From positions 1-64,000 of the forward strand of contig JBPEXY010000166.1 in assembly GCA_052031065.1 (NCBI GenBank): a stretch of 64,000 nt of DNA, given 5' to 3'. This stretch comes from JBPEXY01 sp052031065 (GTDB lineage: Bacteria; Pseudomonadota; Gammaproteobacteria; Immundisolibacterales; Immundisolibacteraceae). A program made the translations under genes and the position numbers. Each line of letters starts with the position of its first letter. The stretch's first letter is position 1. The notes beneath the pieces are model-generated. The model saw nothing but the letters and a program-made list of their open reading frames with translations. It was not told the origin of the DNA and did no database searches. Positions 8,711 to 16,639 of this stretch are shown here, piece by piece.

Positions 8711-9352
8711 ATGGCTCTATCACTGATCGGTGCAGGGTTTGGCAGAACCGGCACCCTGTCACTCAAACTGGCACTGGAACAGCTCGGTTGCGGCCCCTGT
8801 TACCACATGCATACGGTGTTTGAAGTCCCTGGGCACGCCGCCCTTTGGGAACAGGCCCGCGTTGATGGCGATGCAGACTGGGACAGGCTGCTCGCCGGCT
8901 ACAACAGCGCCGTCGACTGGCCACCCGCCTATTTCTGGCGCCAGCTACTGACTCACTCCCCCAACGCCCGGGTGATTTTGACCGTACGCGACCCGGAAAG
9001 CTGGTATCAGAGCATCAGTAGCACGATCTTCCCGGCGCAAAACCGGTCGCTGGCCGAAGATGAGACGGAGATGAATCTGCTGATGCCACGCCGACTGATC
9101 CGTTTCGGCACCTTCGACGACCGCTGCGACGACAAGGAGTATGTCCTTGATGTCTATCGGAGACACAACGAGTCGGTCATTGCCGAAGTACCGGCAGAGC
9201 AGCTGCTGGTCTACGACGTGAGTGACGGTTGGGAGCCACTGTGCAAATTTTTACAGGTGGAGACTCCAGACACCCCGTTTCCGCGCAGTAACACCAGCAG
9301 TGACTTTCAACGCAAAATCAGCGATGAAAAGATCGACAACCCCTCCTGCTGA
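8711..9352 (+). CDS. sulfotransferase family protein (small, P-loop)
   Basis: A 213-residue protein starting MALSLIGAGFGRTGTLSLKL, which carries the 5'-phosphosulfate loop typical of PAPS-dependent sulfotransferases. The 3'-phosphate-binding motif ARVILTVRDPESWYQSI lies at about residue 90-105. It belongs to the group annotated as sulfotransferase family protein in proteobacteria, whose acceptors are mostly unknown. I chose the ATG at 8711 because the longer reading adds 25 residues with no family similarity. Nothing nearby indicates its acceptor. It is followed after 72 bases by the small DUF4404-like gene. Confidence 0.75.
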   Translation: MALSLIGAGFGRTGTLSLKLALEQLGCGPCYHMHTVFEVPGHAALWEQARVDGDADWDRLLAGYNSAVDWPPAYFWRQLLTHSPNARVILTVRDPESWYQSISSTIFPAQNRSLAEDETEMNLLMPRRLIRFGTFDDRCDDKEYVLDVYRRHNESVIAEVPAEQLLVYDVSDGWEPLCKFLQVETPDTPFPRSNTSSDFQRKISDEKIDNPSC

Positions 9353-9424
9353 CGTCATTCTGGGCACTGATCAGCGGATTCACAGCAGACTACCCAACAG
9401 AGCGGAAATCCACGGACCACAGCG

Positions 9425-9763
9425 ATGATCAAAGAGAAACTGGAACAGATCGAACACCTTATCAAGGCCACCGAAGCACTGGCAGAAGAGCTGCGCGATG
9501 AGGCGCTGGCAAAACTTGAGGAACTAAAAACGGAGCTGGAAGAAGACCAGCAGGTCGAATTTGATCCCGAGTCCCTCGCCAGCCTGCTCGGCTTTACCCA
9601 GTTGTCGGCCCACGAGGCCTTGCGTCCACAGCAGGACCCCGAATTGTTGAAATTCGCGCTGCAGGGGGTCGAGCGCAACCTGGTACAGCTTGAAGCCAAC
9701 CACCCGCGGTTGGTTAATCTGGTGAACAACCTCTGTATGACCCTGTCAAACATGGGCATCTAG
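9425..9763 (+). CDS. small helical protein, DUF4404-like
   Basis: A 112-residue, strongly acidic protein with an N-terminal coiled coil (heptad-like ALAEELRDEALAKLEELKTEL) and a C-terminal helix pair ending NHPRLVNLVNNLCMTLSNMGI. That ending resembles the DUF4404 family signature, where a conserved HP is followed by a final GI. Function is unknown. No signal peptide or membrane segment is present, so it is probably cytoplasmic. The N-terminal half is longer and more charged than I remember for the family, so the assignment is tentative. Confidence 0.6.
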   Translation: MIKEKLEQIEHLIKATEALAEELRDEALAKLEELKTELEEDQQVEFDPESLASLLGFTQLSAHEALRPQQDPELLKFALQGVERNLVQLEANHPRLVNLVNNLCMTLSNMGI

Positions 9764-9810
9764 AACGCCTTCTTCACCAAAACAGATTACCAGGTACATA
9801 CAGCTTTGCT

Positions 9811-10482
9811 ATGGATTGCCCATTACCGGAAACGATTACCCGCCTGCAGCAATTACTCCAGCAGACCAGGGAAATGACGGGAGTACGGGAATCGATGATG
9901 CCGCTGCCGGAAGATGGCACCCTTCCCAGCTGGCCGCCACTGCGGGATGATCACCGTCAGGCTGCGGTACTGTTTCTACTCTATCCGGATGACCATTTCG
10001 AGCCCACTGGCGGTGACCCTCTAGATCTCCTTCATCTGGTCTTCATCCTGCGACCCGATTATGACGGCACCCATGGCGGTCAGATTTCCCTGCCCGGTGG
10101 CCGCCAGGAGAACGACGAGCCGCTGATCCAGACCGCAACCCGCGAAACCCATGAGGAGGTCGGCGTCGATCCCGCGCAGGTAGAGATATTGGGCCGCCTG
10201 CCAGCATTTCATGTTTACGCCAGCAACCACAATGTGTTCCCTTACGTCGGCTTTACACCCCGCAGACCCCGTTTTGTGCCCTGTGAGGTGGAAGTCGCAG
10301 AGATTATAGAAGCTCCACTCAAGGCACTCATGGATCCTGACAACCAGCGCTCAGAGCAACGGGAGCTGACGCGATGGGGCAAAACCCGGGTCCCCTATTT
10401 CGCCATAGATCACCACAAGGTGTGGGGAGCCACGGCGATTATGCTTGCCGAATTCCTGGCACTGATCAGGGAGGCGCAGTGA
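9811..10482 (+). CDS. nudL: NUDIX hydrolase, CoA pyrophosphatase (NudL) type
   Basis: A 223-residue protein with a complete Nudix box (GGRQENDEPLIQTATRETHE followed by EVGV, about residues 95-118). It is preceded by GTHGGQISLPGG, the extension characteristic of the CoA/acyl-CoA pyrophosphatase subgroup (E. coli YeaB/NudL). It would cleave CoA or oxidised CoA to 3',5'-ADP and 4'-phosphopantetheine. Its stop codon overlaps the GTG start of the next gene (GTGA), so they are translationally coupled. Confidence 0.86.
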   Translation: MDCPLPETITRLQQLLQQTREMTGVRESMMPLPEDGTLPSWPPLRDDHRQAAVLFLLYPDDHFEPTGGDPLDLLHLVFILRPDYDGTHGGQISLPGGRQENDEPLIQTATRETHEEVGVDPAQVEILGRLPAFHVYASNHNVFPYVGFTPRRPRFVPCEVEVAEIIEAPLKALMDPDNQRSEQRELTRWGKTRVPYFAIDHHKVWGATAIMLAEFLALIREAQ

Positions 10483-10703
10483 CTGCTGTTACTTCCCCCT
10501 GTATTGCAGTTTGCCAGCTCGACGCAAAGCAGCGTTACTGTACCGGCTGCGGCCGATGTACCGATGAGATTGCCCGCTGGGGTCATACCGATCCAGAGGA
10601 TCAACGGCAGATAATCGCTCGGGCCACTGCCCGTTTATCCTCTCTTGAAGAAGAGAAAAATCAGAGTTCATCAACATCTTCCCAGGAAAACAGAACGCCA
10701 TGA
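10479..10703 (+). CDS. DUF1289 cysteine-rich small protein
   Basis: This 74-residue protein starts at a GTG that overlaps the NUDIX stop and follows an AGGGAGG ribosome site. It has the DUF1289 signature: SPCIAVCQLDAKQRYCTGCGR with four cysteines, then a Trp in EIARWGH. The family is widespread and uncharacterised. The Cys pattern suggests Zn or Fe-S binding. It is commonly annotated next to a NUDIX gene in gammaproteobacteria. Its last four bases overlap the start of the glutathione reductase gene (ATGA). Confidence 0.82.
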   Translation: MTAVTSPCIAVCQLDAKQRYCTGCGRCTDEIARWGHTDPEDQRQIIARATARLSSLEEEKNQSSSTSSQENRTP

Positions 10704-12046
10704 CAGAAAAATATGACTATCTGGTTATCGGTGCCGGCAGCGGTGGTATCGCCTCCGCCCGACGCGCCGCAGAGCATGGCGCCAAAGTGGCGATTATCGA
10801 AGCCGGGCCACTCGGTGGCACCTGTGTCAATGTCGGCTGCGTACCGAAAAAAGTGATGTGGAATGCCGCCTCTGTTGCCGACAGCCTGGCAATGGCATCC
10901 GCTTATGGTTTCACAGTGGACGTATCGGAGTTTAACTGGGCGGCCGTAAAAAACAGCCGTGATGCCTATATCAGCCGACTCAACGATATCTACCTGACCA
11001 ACCTGGAAAAATCGGGCGTCGAGATTATCCGTGGCTGGGCCCAGATCAGTGGCGAAAATCACGTCACCGTGGACGGCGAGAAGATATTTGCCGACAAAAT
11101 ACTGGTTGCCACCGGTGGCAAGCCATCCGTACCTGAGATTCCCGGCGCCGACCTCTGTCTCACCAGTGACGGTTTTTTCGAGCTGGACTCGCTGCCGGCC
11201 AGTGTCACGGTGGTCGGTTCCGGCTACATCGCGGTCGAGTTTGCCGGCCTGCTCAACGCCCTTGGCAGTACCGTCACCCTGGCAATCCGTCGTCAGACCG
11301 TTCTGCGCGAGTTCGACACCAACCTCGGCGCAGCGTTGATGGCACAGATGCAGGCCGACGGCATCACCATCGAAACCAACTTCACCCCGGCGGAAGTGTC
11401 CCGCAGCGCAGCGGGCCTGACATTGACCGCCGAGTCCGGGGTCTCCATTGCCGGGCAAGAGCAGGTGATTCTCGCCATCGGCCGGCAACCCAACACAGAC
11501 AACCTGGGCCTGGAAAACCGCCTGCTGGCGATGACACCGAAAGGCTTCATCGTCACTGACGAATACCAGAACACTTCACAAAAGGGGATTTTTGCCGTCG
11601 GTGATGTCACCGGGCAGGCGGCGTTGACCCCCGTCGCCATAGCCGCCGGCAGAAGACTCGCCGACCGCCTGTTTGACGGCCAAAGCAATCGCAAACTCGA
11701 CTATGACAATATTCCCTCGGTGATCTTCAGTCATCCACCGATCGGTACAGTAGGCCTCAGCGAAGCAGCGGCGCGGGAGAAATATGGCGAGCGGGTAAAG
11801 GTCTATACCAGTGAATTTACCGACATGTACTTTGCCCTAGGCGAGCACAAGCCACGGACCCTGTGCAAACTGATCACCGCCGGCGACCAGGAACGAGTCG
11901 TCGGCTGTCATGTGATCGGCCGCGGGGCTGATGAGATGGTCCAGGGGTTTGCGGTAGCCATTAAAAGCGGCGCAACGAAAACACATTTTGACGACACGGT
12001 GGCCATTCACCCCACGGCCAGTGAAGAGATGGTGCTGATGCGATGA
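10700..12046 (+). CDS. gor: glutathione-disulfide reductase
   Basis: A 448-residue flavoprotein disulfide reductase. It has an N-terminal FAD motif (VIGAGSGGIASARRAAEHGA), the redox-active disulfide Cys42-Cys47 in GGTCVNVGCVPKKVMW, and an NAD(P)H-binding GSGYIAVEFAGLL. The second FAD motif is GIFAVGDVTGQAALTP, and the C-terminal catalytic His-Glu reads AIHPTASEEMV. The VGCVPKKVMW stretch is diagnostic for glutathione reductases rather than lipoamide or mercuric reductases. It uses NADPH (Arg-containing AIRRQTVLREFD) to reduce GSSG. It is coupled to neighbours on both sides by 4-base overlaps. Window genes gshB and the GST belong to the same thiol pool. Confidence 0.95.
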   Translation: MTEKYDYLVIGAGSGGIASARRAAEHGAKVAIIEAGPLGGTCVNVGCVPKKVMWNAASVADSLAMASAYGFTVDVSEFNWAAVKNSRDAYISRLNDIYLTNLEKSGVEIIRGWAQISGENHVTVDGEKIFADKILVATGGKPSVPEIPGADLCLTSDGFFELDSLPASVTVVGSGYIAVEFAGLLNALGSTVTLAIRRQTVLREFDTNLGAALMAQMQADGITIETNFTPAEVSRSAAGLTLTAESGVSIAGQEQVILAIGRQPNTDNLGLENRLLAMTPKGFIVTDEYQNTSQKGIFAVGDVTGQAALTPVAIAAGRRLADRLFDGQSNRKLDYDNIPSVIFSHPPIGTVGLSEAAAREKYGERVKVYTSEFTDMYFALGEHKPRTLCKLITAGDQERVVGCHVIGRGADEMVQGFAVAIKSGATKTHFDDTVAIHPTASEEMVLMR

Positions 12047-12585
12047 TTAGAAACTACAAACAATTTACCCCCAGTTTGGCGGCACGGGTCTATGTCGACC
12101 CGCAGGCAAGTGTGATCGGTCAGGTAACCCTTGCTGAGGATGTTTCGGTCTGGCCAATGACCGTGTTGCGCGGCGATGTCTCTACCATTACCGTTGGCGC
12201 ACGCACCAATCTGCAGGACGGTTCAATCCTGCACGTCAACGGCCCTACACCCGACCGCCCCAACGGCTGGCCGTTGGTCATCGGGGCCGACGTCACCCTC
12301 GGACACCAGGCGATTCTGCACGCCTGCAGCGTCGGTGACCGCACACTGATCGGCATGGGCTCAACAGTACTCGACGGTGCGGTAGTCGAGGATGAAGTAC
12401 TTCTCGCTGCCGGATCACTGGTAACCCCCGGCAAGGTACTTGAGCGCGGTTTTCTCTATGCCGGCCGGCCGGCCAAACCGGTTCGCCCCCTCTCCGCTGA
12501 TGAACTGGCCTTTTTCAGCCAATCTGCTGCACACTACACAGAACTAAAAAACGACTATCTGGAGGCGCTTGAAAATGAGCAATGA
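12043..12585 (+). CDS. gamma carbonic anhydrase-like hexapeptide protein (YrdA family)
   Basis: A 180-residue left-handed beta-helix protein. It contains the Arg-Gly-Asp/His pattern of the gamma-CA family: VLRGDVSTITVGARTNLQDG, then SILHVNG, and LGHQAILHACSVG with the zinc-ligand histidines. The YrdA/PaaY branch has variable or no carbonic anhydrase activity, so catalysis is not certain. It overlaps the gor stop by four bases and leads into a small membrane protein gene. Confidence 0.88.
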   Translation: MIRNYKQFTPSLAARVYVDPQASVIGQVTLAEDVSVWPMTVLRGDVSTITVGARTNLQDGSILHVNGPTPDRPNGWPLVIGADVTLGHQAILHACSVGDRTLIGMGSTVLDGAVVEDEVLLAAGSLVTPGKVLERGFLYAGRPAKPVRPLSADELAFFSQSAAHYTELKNDYLEALENEQ

Positions 12586-12889
12586 CACCGGTCTCAGCAC
12601 CCTGCAGTTCGGGCTGCTGAGTGCCATTGCCGTGATCTGTCTGATTCTGGCGGTGGTCAATTCCATCACCTTCAACGCCAATGCTGAACAGCGGGCAAAA
12701 TTCAGCCAGGGTCAGCAGTTTATCGCCCAGACCGCCAAACTGCGCCAGGTGGGTGGCGAGCTGGTCAAAACGACTGCGCAGGTTGCGATTCAGAAACAAG
12801 ATCAGCCACTACTTGATCTGTTGGGTCGCTTCGGGTTTACCGTTAAGGAAAATAGCGCAAAGGGTAGCGAGGAGCAGGTCAATGAGTGA
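12575..12889 (+). CDS. small single-span membrane protein, unknown
   Basis: This 104-residue protein has one hydrophobic helix at about residues 12-32 followed by a polar, helix-prone C-terminal domain, likely periplasmic. I do not recognise a family. The start is the ATG at 12575, nine bases after GGAGG. A TTG six bases earlier is too close to that site. It overlaps the end of the gamma-CA-like gene and the start of the next gene. The two small proteins have the same layout and look like a paired, coupled unit. Confidence 0.6.
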   Translation: MSNDTGLSTLQFGLLSAIAVICLILAVVNSITFNANAEQRAKFSQGQQFIAQTAKLRQVGGELVKTTAQVAIQKQDQPLLDLLGRFGFTVKENSAKGSEEQVNE

Positions 12890-13199
12890 TCAATCGAACT
12901 CTTTCTCACCTTATCTTCCGCTATTTCTGCTCGCCCTGGCAGTACTGACCAGCTTCGGGTTTCAGACCCTGACGCTGGTCAATGAAGCAGGACGGTTAAA
13001 AACAGCCATTGAACAACAGCAGCCAGCGATTGAGGATGGGCAGAAAGTACGTACCCAGCTACGAGAGCTGGCCCGTCAGGCGTTGGCAATGGCCGATCAG
13101 GGCAATGAGAACGCCGCTCTGCTGATCGAAACCATGCGCAAGAAAGGGGTTAACATTCAGGCTGATGAGACTACCCCAGCTGGCGTTGATTCACCCTGA
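12882..13199 (+). CDS. second small single-span membrane protein, unknown
   Basis: The 105-residue protein starts at ATG 12882 inside the last codons of the preceding gene (8-base overlap), after a GAGGAG site. It has one membrane helix at about 11-32 and then an Ala/Gln/Glu-rich helical tail (LKTAIEQQQPAIEDGQKVR). No family is recognised. The layout mirrors its neighbour, which suggests they act together in the inner membrane. A longer frame upstream exists but is shadow sequence. Confidence 0.6.
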   Translation: MSDQSNSFSPYLPLFLLALAVLTSFGFQTLTLVNEAGRLKTAIEQQQPAIEDGQKVRTQLRELARQALAMADQGNENAALLIETMRKKGVNIQADETTPAGVDSP

Positions 13200-13359
13200 A
13201 CCACGCTGCCAGCCTAAAGCACAACAACGCTTAAATACGACCGGTGTGCATTAAGCAGCTGAGTCAGCTGATGAGAACAATAACCTGACCAGGTCAGTGG
13301 CTATCACCACCATTTCTTCAAAAAGCATGGTGGCGAGAGCCAACAACAGCGCTGTGTAA

Positions 13360-14040
13360 TCAAAGAGTGTGGCGGATATCTTTGCCGCGCACCATATAGA
13401 CCAGGTATTCGTTGATATTCTTGCTGTGATCACCAATGCGTTCGAGGGCGCGTGATGCAAACAGCATACTCAGGCAACCGCGGATATTGCGCGGGTCTTC
13501 CATCATCACCGTGATCAGCTGACGCGTCAACGCCTCATACTCCCGATCAATTTCCCGGTCACCCTTAACAATCTCTACCGCCTCGTTCGGGTCCATGCGG
13601 GCAAAGGCGTCCAAGGTACGATGCAGCATCTCCTTGACCAAACTACCGAGATAGCGGATCGCCGGGTAATGCTCGTTGATTGGACCATCGCTTCCGAGGC
13701 GGATGACCGTTTTCGCAACCCGTTCCGCCTGATCGCCGATCCGCTCCAGGTCGGTAATGGTCTTGATCACCGCAAAGATCAGTCGCAGATCGCCAGCTGC
13801 GGGCTGTCTAAGCGCTAGAATCCGGCTGCACTCTTCATCCAGCGCGACCTCCATTCCATTAACCTCGTGATCCCTTTCAGAGACCTTTTCCGCCAGGTCA
13901 CGATCGGCATTCACAAACGCCTCAATAGCGTCACCGATCTGCTCTTCAACCACACCGCCCATGGACAGCACCATACTTCGCAACTGTTCCAGATCCTCAT
14001 CAAACTGACGTGAAATGTGGTGTCCGGTAGTGTTTTCCAT
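13360..14040 (-). CDS. phoU: phosphate signalling regulator PhoU
   Basis: A 226-residue all-helical protein with the two tandem PhoU three-helix repeats. Each repeat has a metal-cluster E/DxxxD motif (DLERIGDQAERVAK in the first, ALERIGDHSKNINEYLVY in the second). PhoU links Pst transporter status to PhoR and represses the Pho regulon when phosphate is sufficient. It is the last gene of the pstC-pstA-pstB-phoU unit, 38 bases after pstB. Length is close to the usual 220-240. Confidence 0.96.
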   Translation of the reverse strand: MENTTGHHISRQFDEDLEQLRSMVLSMGGVVEEQIGDAIEAFVNADRDLAEKVSERDHEVNGMEVALDEECSRILALRQPAAGDLRLIFAVIKTITDLERIGDQAERVAKTVIRLGSDGPINEHYPAIRYLGSLVKEMLHRTLDAFARMDPNEAVEIVKGDREIDREYEALTRQLITVMMEDPRNIRGCLSMLFASRALERIGDHSKNINEYLVYMVRGKDIRHTL

Positions 14041-14078
14041 AGGCGCCTCCAGTGATCCGGGAATCCGCGTGCCAGCGG

Positions 14079-14936
14079 TTAACCGTAACGTCCAGTAATG
14101 TAATCCTCGGTCTGCTTTTTCTGCGGAACCGTAAACAGCTCTTTGGTGTTACCAATCTCGATCAGTTCTCCCATATACATAAAGGCAGTGTAATCAGAAA
14201 CCCTCGCTGCCTGCTGCATATTATGGGTAACAATCACAATGGTGTATTTCTCTTTCAGCTCGTGCACCAGCTCCTCGATCTTCAGAGTCGAAATCGGATC
14301 AAGCGCAGACGCAGGCTCATCCAGCAGCAACACATCAGGTTCCACCGCTACCGCGCGGGCAATCACCAGCCGCTGCTGCTGACCGCCGGACAGCCCAAAT
14401 GCGTTGTCTTCAAGACGGTCTTTGACTTCATCCCAGAGCGCTGCCTGTTTCAGCGAATGCTCGACCACCTCATCAAGCACCCGGCGCTTGTTGACGCCCT
14501 GTAGTCGCAGGCCGTAAGCAACATTCTCATAGATACTTTTCGGGAAGGGATTGGGTTTCTGAAACACCATACCTACCCGGCGGCGTAAGTCTGCGACATT
14601 GGTACCGCGCTGATGGATATCGGTCCCCTCGATTTCAATGACCCCCTGGGTATGCACCGAATCGATAAGGTCATTCATGCGGTTAAAACAGCGCAACAGG
14701 GTCGATTTTCCGCAACCTGAAGGACCGATAAAGGCCGTGACCTGATGTCTGGGCAGTGTCATGGAGACATTAAACAATGCCTGGTTATCCCCATAAAAAA
14801 GGTTGAAATGCTTCACCTCGATACAGGGCTCAAAGCGATCTGGCTGGCCAAGGTTCTGGGCCCGGTCCAGCTTGTCGACATCAATCCCATGGCTCATCTG
14901 GGCGCTCTCCATCTGTTCTGCGTCATTCATCTTCAT
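14079..14936 (-). CDS. pstB: phosphate ABC transporter ATP-binding protein
   Basis: A 285-residue ABC ATPase with Walker [10 protein letters not shown], signature LSGGQQQRL, Walker [10 protein letters not shown] and the PstB-specific [19 protein letters not shown]. About 25 extra N-terminal residues precede the ABC domain (it starts near [11 protein letters not shown]), as is frequent in marine and sulfur-oxidising gammaproteobacteria. It energises phosphate uptake through PstCA and takes part in signalling to PhoU/PhoR. Confidence 0.97.
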   Translation of the reverse strand: MKMNDAEQMESAQMSHGIDVDKLDRAQNLGQPDRFEPCIEVKHFNLFYGDNQALFNVSMTLPRHQVTAFIGPSGCGKSTLLRCFNRMNDLIDSVHTQGVIEIEGTDIHQRGTNVADLRRRVGMVFQKPNPFPKSIYENVAYGLRLQGVNKRRVLDEVVEHSLKQAALWDEVKDRLEDNAFGLSGGQQQRLVIARAVAVEPDVLLLDEPASALDPISTLKIEELVHELKEKYTIVIVTHNMQQAARVSDYTAFMYMGELIEIGNTKELFTVPQKKQTEDYITGRYG

Positions 14937-14956
14937 TGCACCATCGTCTCATAAGG

Positions 14957-16621
14957 CTAATGTTCAAGAGCGCGGTATTTCTCACGCAGACTGTTACGAA
15001 TACGTATCGCGGTCAGATTCATCACCACAATCACCAACACCAGCAGCAGGGCAGTAGCGTAGACCAGTGGCCGGGCTGCCTCCACATTCGGGCTCTGAAA
15101 TCCGACATCATAAATATGGAAACCCATGTGCATAAATTTACGATCAAGATGCAGAAAGGGTGCATTGAAATCGATCGGCAGCGAGGGTGCCAGTTTGACC
15201 ACACCGACCAGCATCAGCGGCGCCACCTCACCGGCAGCCCTGGCAACCGCGAGAATCATGCCGGTCATCATTGCCGGTGATGCCATCGGCAACACCACCC
15301 GCCAGAGGGTTTCCAACTTGGTAGCGCCGAGCGCCAGACTGCCTTCACGCACAGCGCGCGGCACCCGGGTCAACCCCTCTTCGGTGGAGACGATCACCAC
15401 CGGCAGAGTCAACAGCGCCAGGGTTAGTGATGACCAGAGTAGCCCAGGCGTGCCAAAAGTCGGCGCCGGCAGCACTTCGGGATAGAAGAGACTATCGATA
15501 TTACCACCCAGAAAATAGACAAAAAACCCCAGACCAAACACCCCATAGACGATGGATGGGACACCGGCAAGATTGTTCACTGCAATGCGGACTACTCGGG
15601 TCACTGGTCCCTGAGTGGCATACTCGCGCAGATAGACCGCTGCCAGCACACCAAACGGGGTAACCAGCACCGACATCACCAACACCATGACCACGGTGCC
15701 GAATATGGCCGGGAATATCCCCCCTTCGGTATTGGCCTCACGGGGCTCATCGCTGACAAACTCCCAGACCTTGGCAAAATAAAATCCAATCTTTTCCGTC
15801 AGCGTAAACTGATTGGGATAGTAGGCTCGGACTACATTACCCACCGCAATAGTGCTCTCGCGGCCAGCTGCATCGACCAGCACCAGCTGATCGCGATTAA
15901 CATCGCGATAAAGACTGTTCAGCTGGTGCTGCAATTCCCCATACGTTTCATTGAGAGACTGTCGACGACTATCAATATCCTGCTGTGCGCTCTCGCTCAG
16001 CGAGCCGTCCAGTTCTAACCGTCGCTGTTCAAGGCGTAACTTCTCCATCGCATAATTGATGCGACCGATCTCCACCCTCTCAATACGGTGGATGTCCTCA
16101 CGGATCTCCAGCGTCCTGTCGAGTGCAGCCTGCATCGCCGCTACCGCCTCGCTGCCAGCAACGGATTTCCCGCCTTCGGCCACCACCTGGCGCAGGTAAC
16201 CGTAGTAGTTGCCCCACTCCAGTCGTTCCAGCACCACGATATCGGCCGGATATTCCTGGGCGTCAATGTTGCCGGCAACCAGCCAGCGAAAATCGAGGCC
16301 GTAAAGGTCCCGGTTACCCGTTTTCACCAGCAGCCGCTGCTGCGACTCCTGGTCAGGCTGAGCCAACCAGGCGCCACTCTGTAAAGCACGGGCGGTCGGC
16401 ACCAGCTCTTCATCACGGATCTCTCCAACCCACAGCTGACTACTACCCTGGTCAACACGGTACTCAAACTGAGCGACCTGCGCAGGCCAGAAATGGGCGA
16501 GCCCATTGACGGCAATCAACAGCAGCAGGCCAAAAACAATGATGACACTGGTACTCACCGCGGCACCACAAAGCCAGATCGCCGCTTCGCCGCTGCCGTA
16601 CCATTTTTTAAGGCTGTTCAT
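14957..16621 (-). CDS. pstA: phosphate ABC transporter permease, long variant
   Basis: A 554-residue PstA, against about 296 in E. coli. One TM segment near residues 17-37 is followed by roughly 240 extra residues. This insert is predicted to face the periplasm and includes a helical coiled-coil stretch (EKLRLEQRRLELDGSLSES). The normal permease core follows, with the EAA loop in EEGLTRVPRAVREGSLALGA. The C-terminal half aligns with ordinary PstA. Such long PstA proteins occur in many gammaproteobacteria together with long PstC. The insert's role is not known; sensing or shielding of the transporter is conjecture. Confidence 0.94.
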   Translation of the reverse strand: MNSLKKWYGSGEAAIWLCGAAVSTSVIIVFGLLLLIAVNGLAHFWPAQVAQFEYRVDQGSSQLWVGEIRDEELVPTARALQSGAWLAQPDQESQQRLLVKTGNRDLYGLDFRWLVAGNIDAQEYPADIVVLERLEWGNYYGYLRQVVAEGGKSVAGSEAVAAMQAALDRTLEIREDIHRIERVEIGRINYAMEKLRLEQRRLELDGSLSESAQQDIDSRRQSLNETYGELQHQLNSLYRDVNRDQLVLVDAAGRESTIAVGNVVRAYYPNQFTLTEKIGFYFAKVWEFVSDEPREANTEGGIFPAIFGTVVMVLVMSVLVTPFGVLAAVYLREYATQGPVTRVVRIAVNNLAGVPSIVYGVFGLGFFVYFLGGNIDSLFYPEVLPAPTFGTPGLLWSSLTLALLTLPVVIVSTEEGLTRVPRAVREGSLALGATKLETLWRVVLPMASPAMMTGMILAVARAAGEVAPLMLVGVVKLAPSLPIDFNAPFLHLDRKFMHMGFHIYDVGFQSPNVEAARPLVYATALLLVLVIVVMNLTAIRIRNSLREKYRALEH

Positions 16622-16639
16622 CTCAATCTAATCCTTCGA

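Noticed and set aside
13229..13256. GCTTAA/TTAAGC inverted repeat between the small membrane gene and phoU
   Set aside because: Only six base pairs with a 16-base loop and no T tract; too weak to call a terminator.
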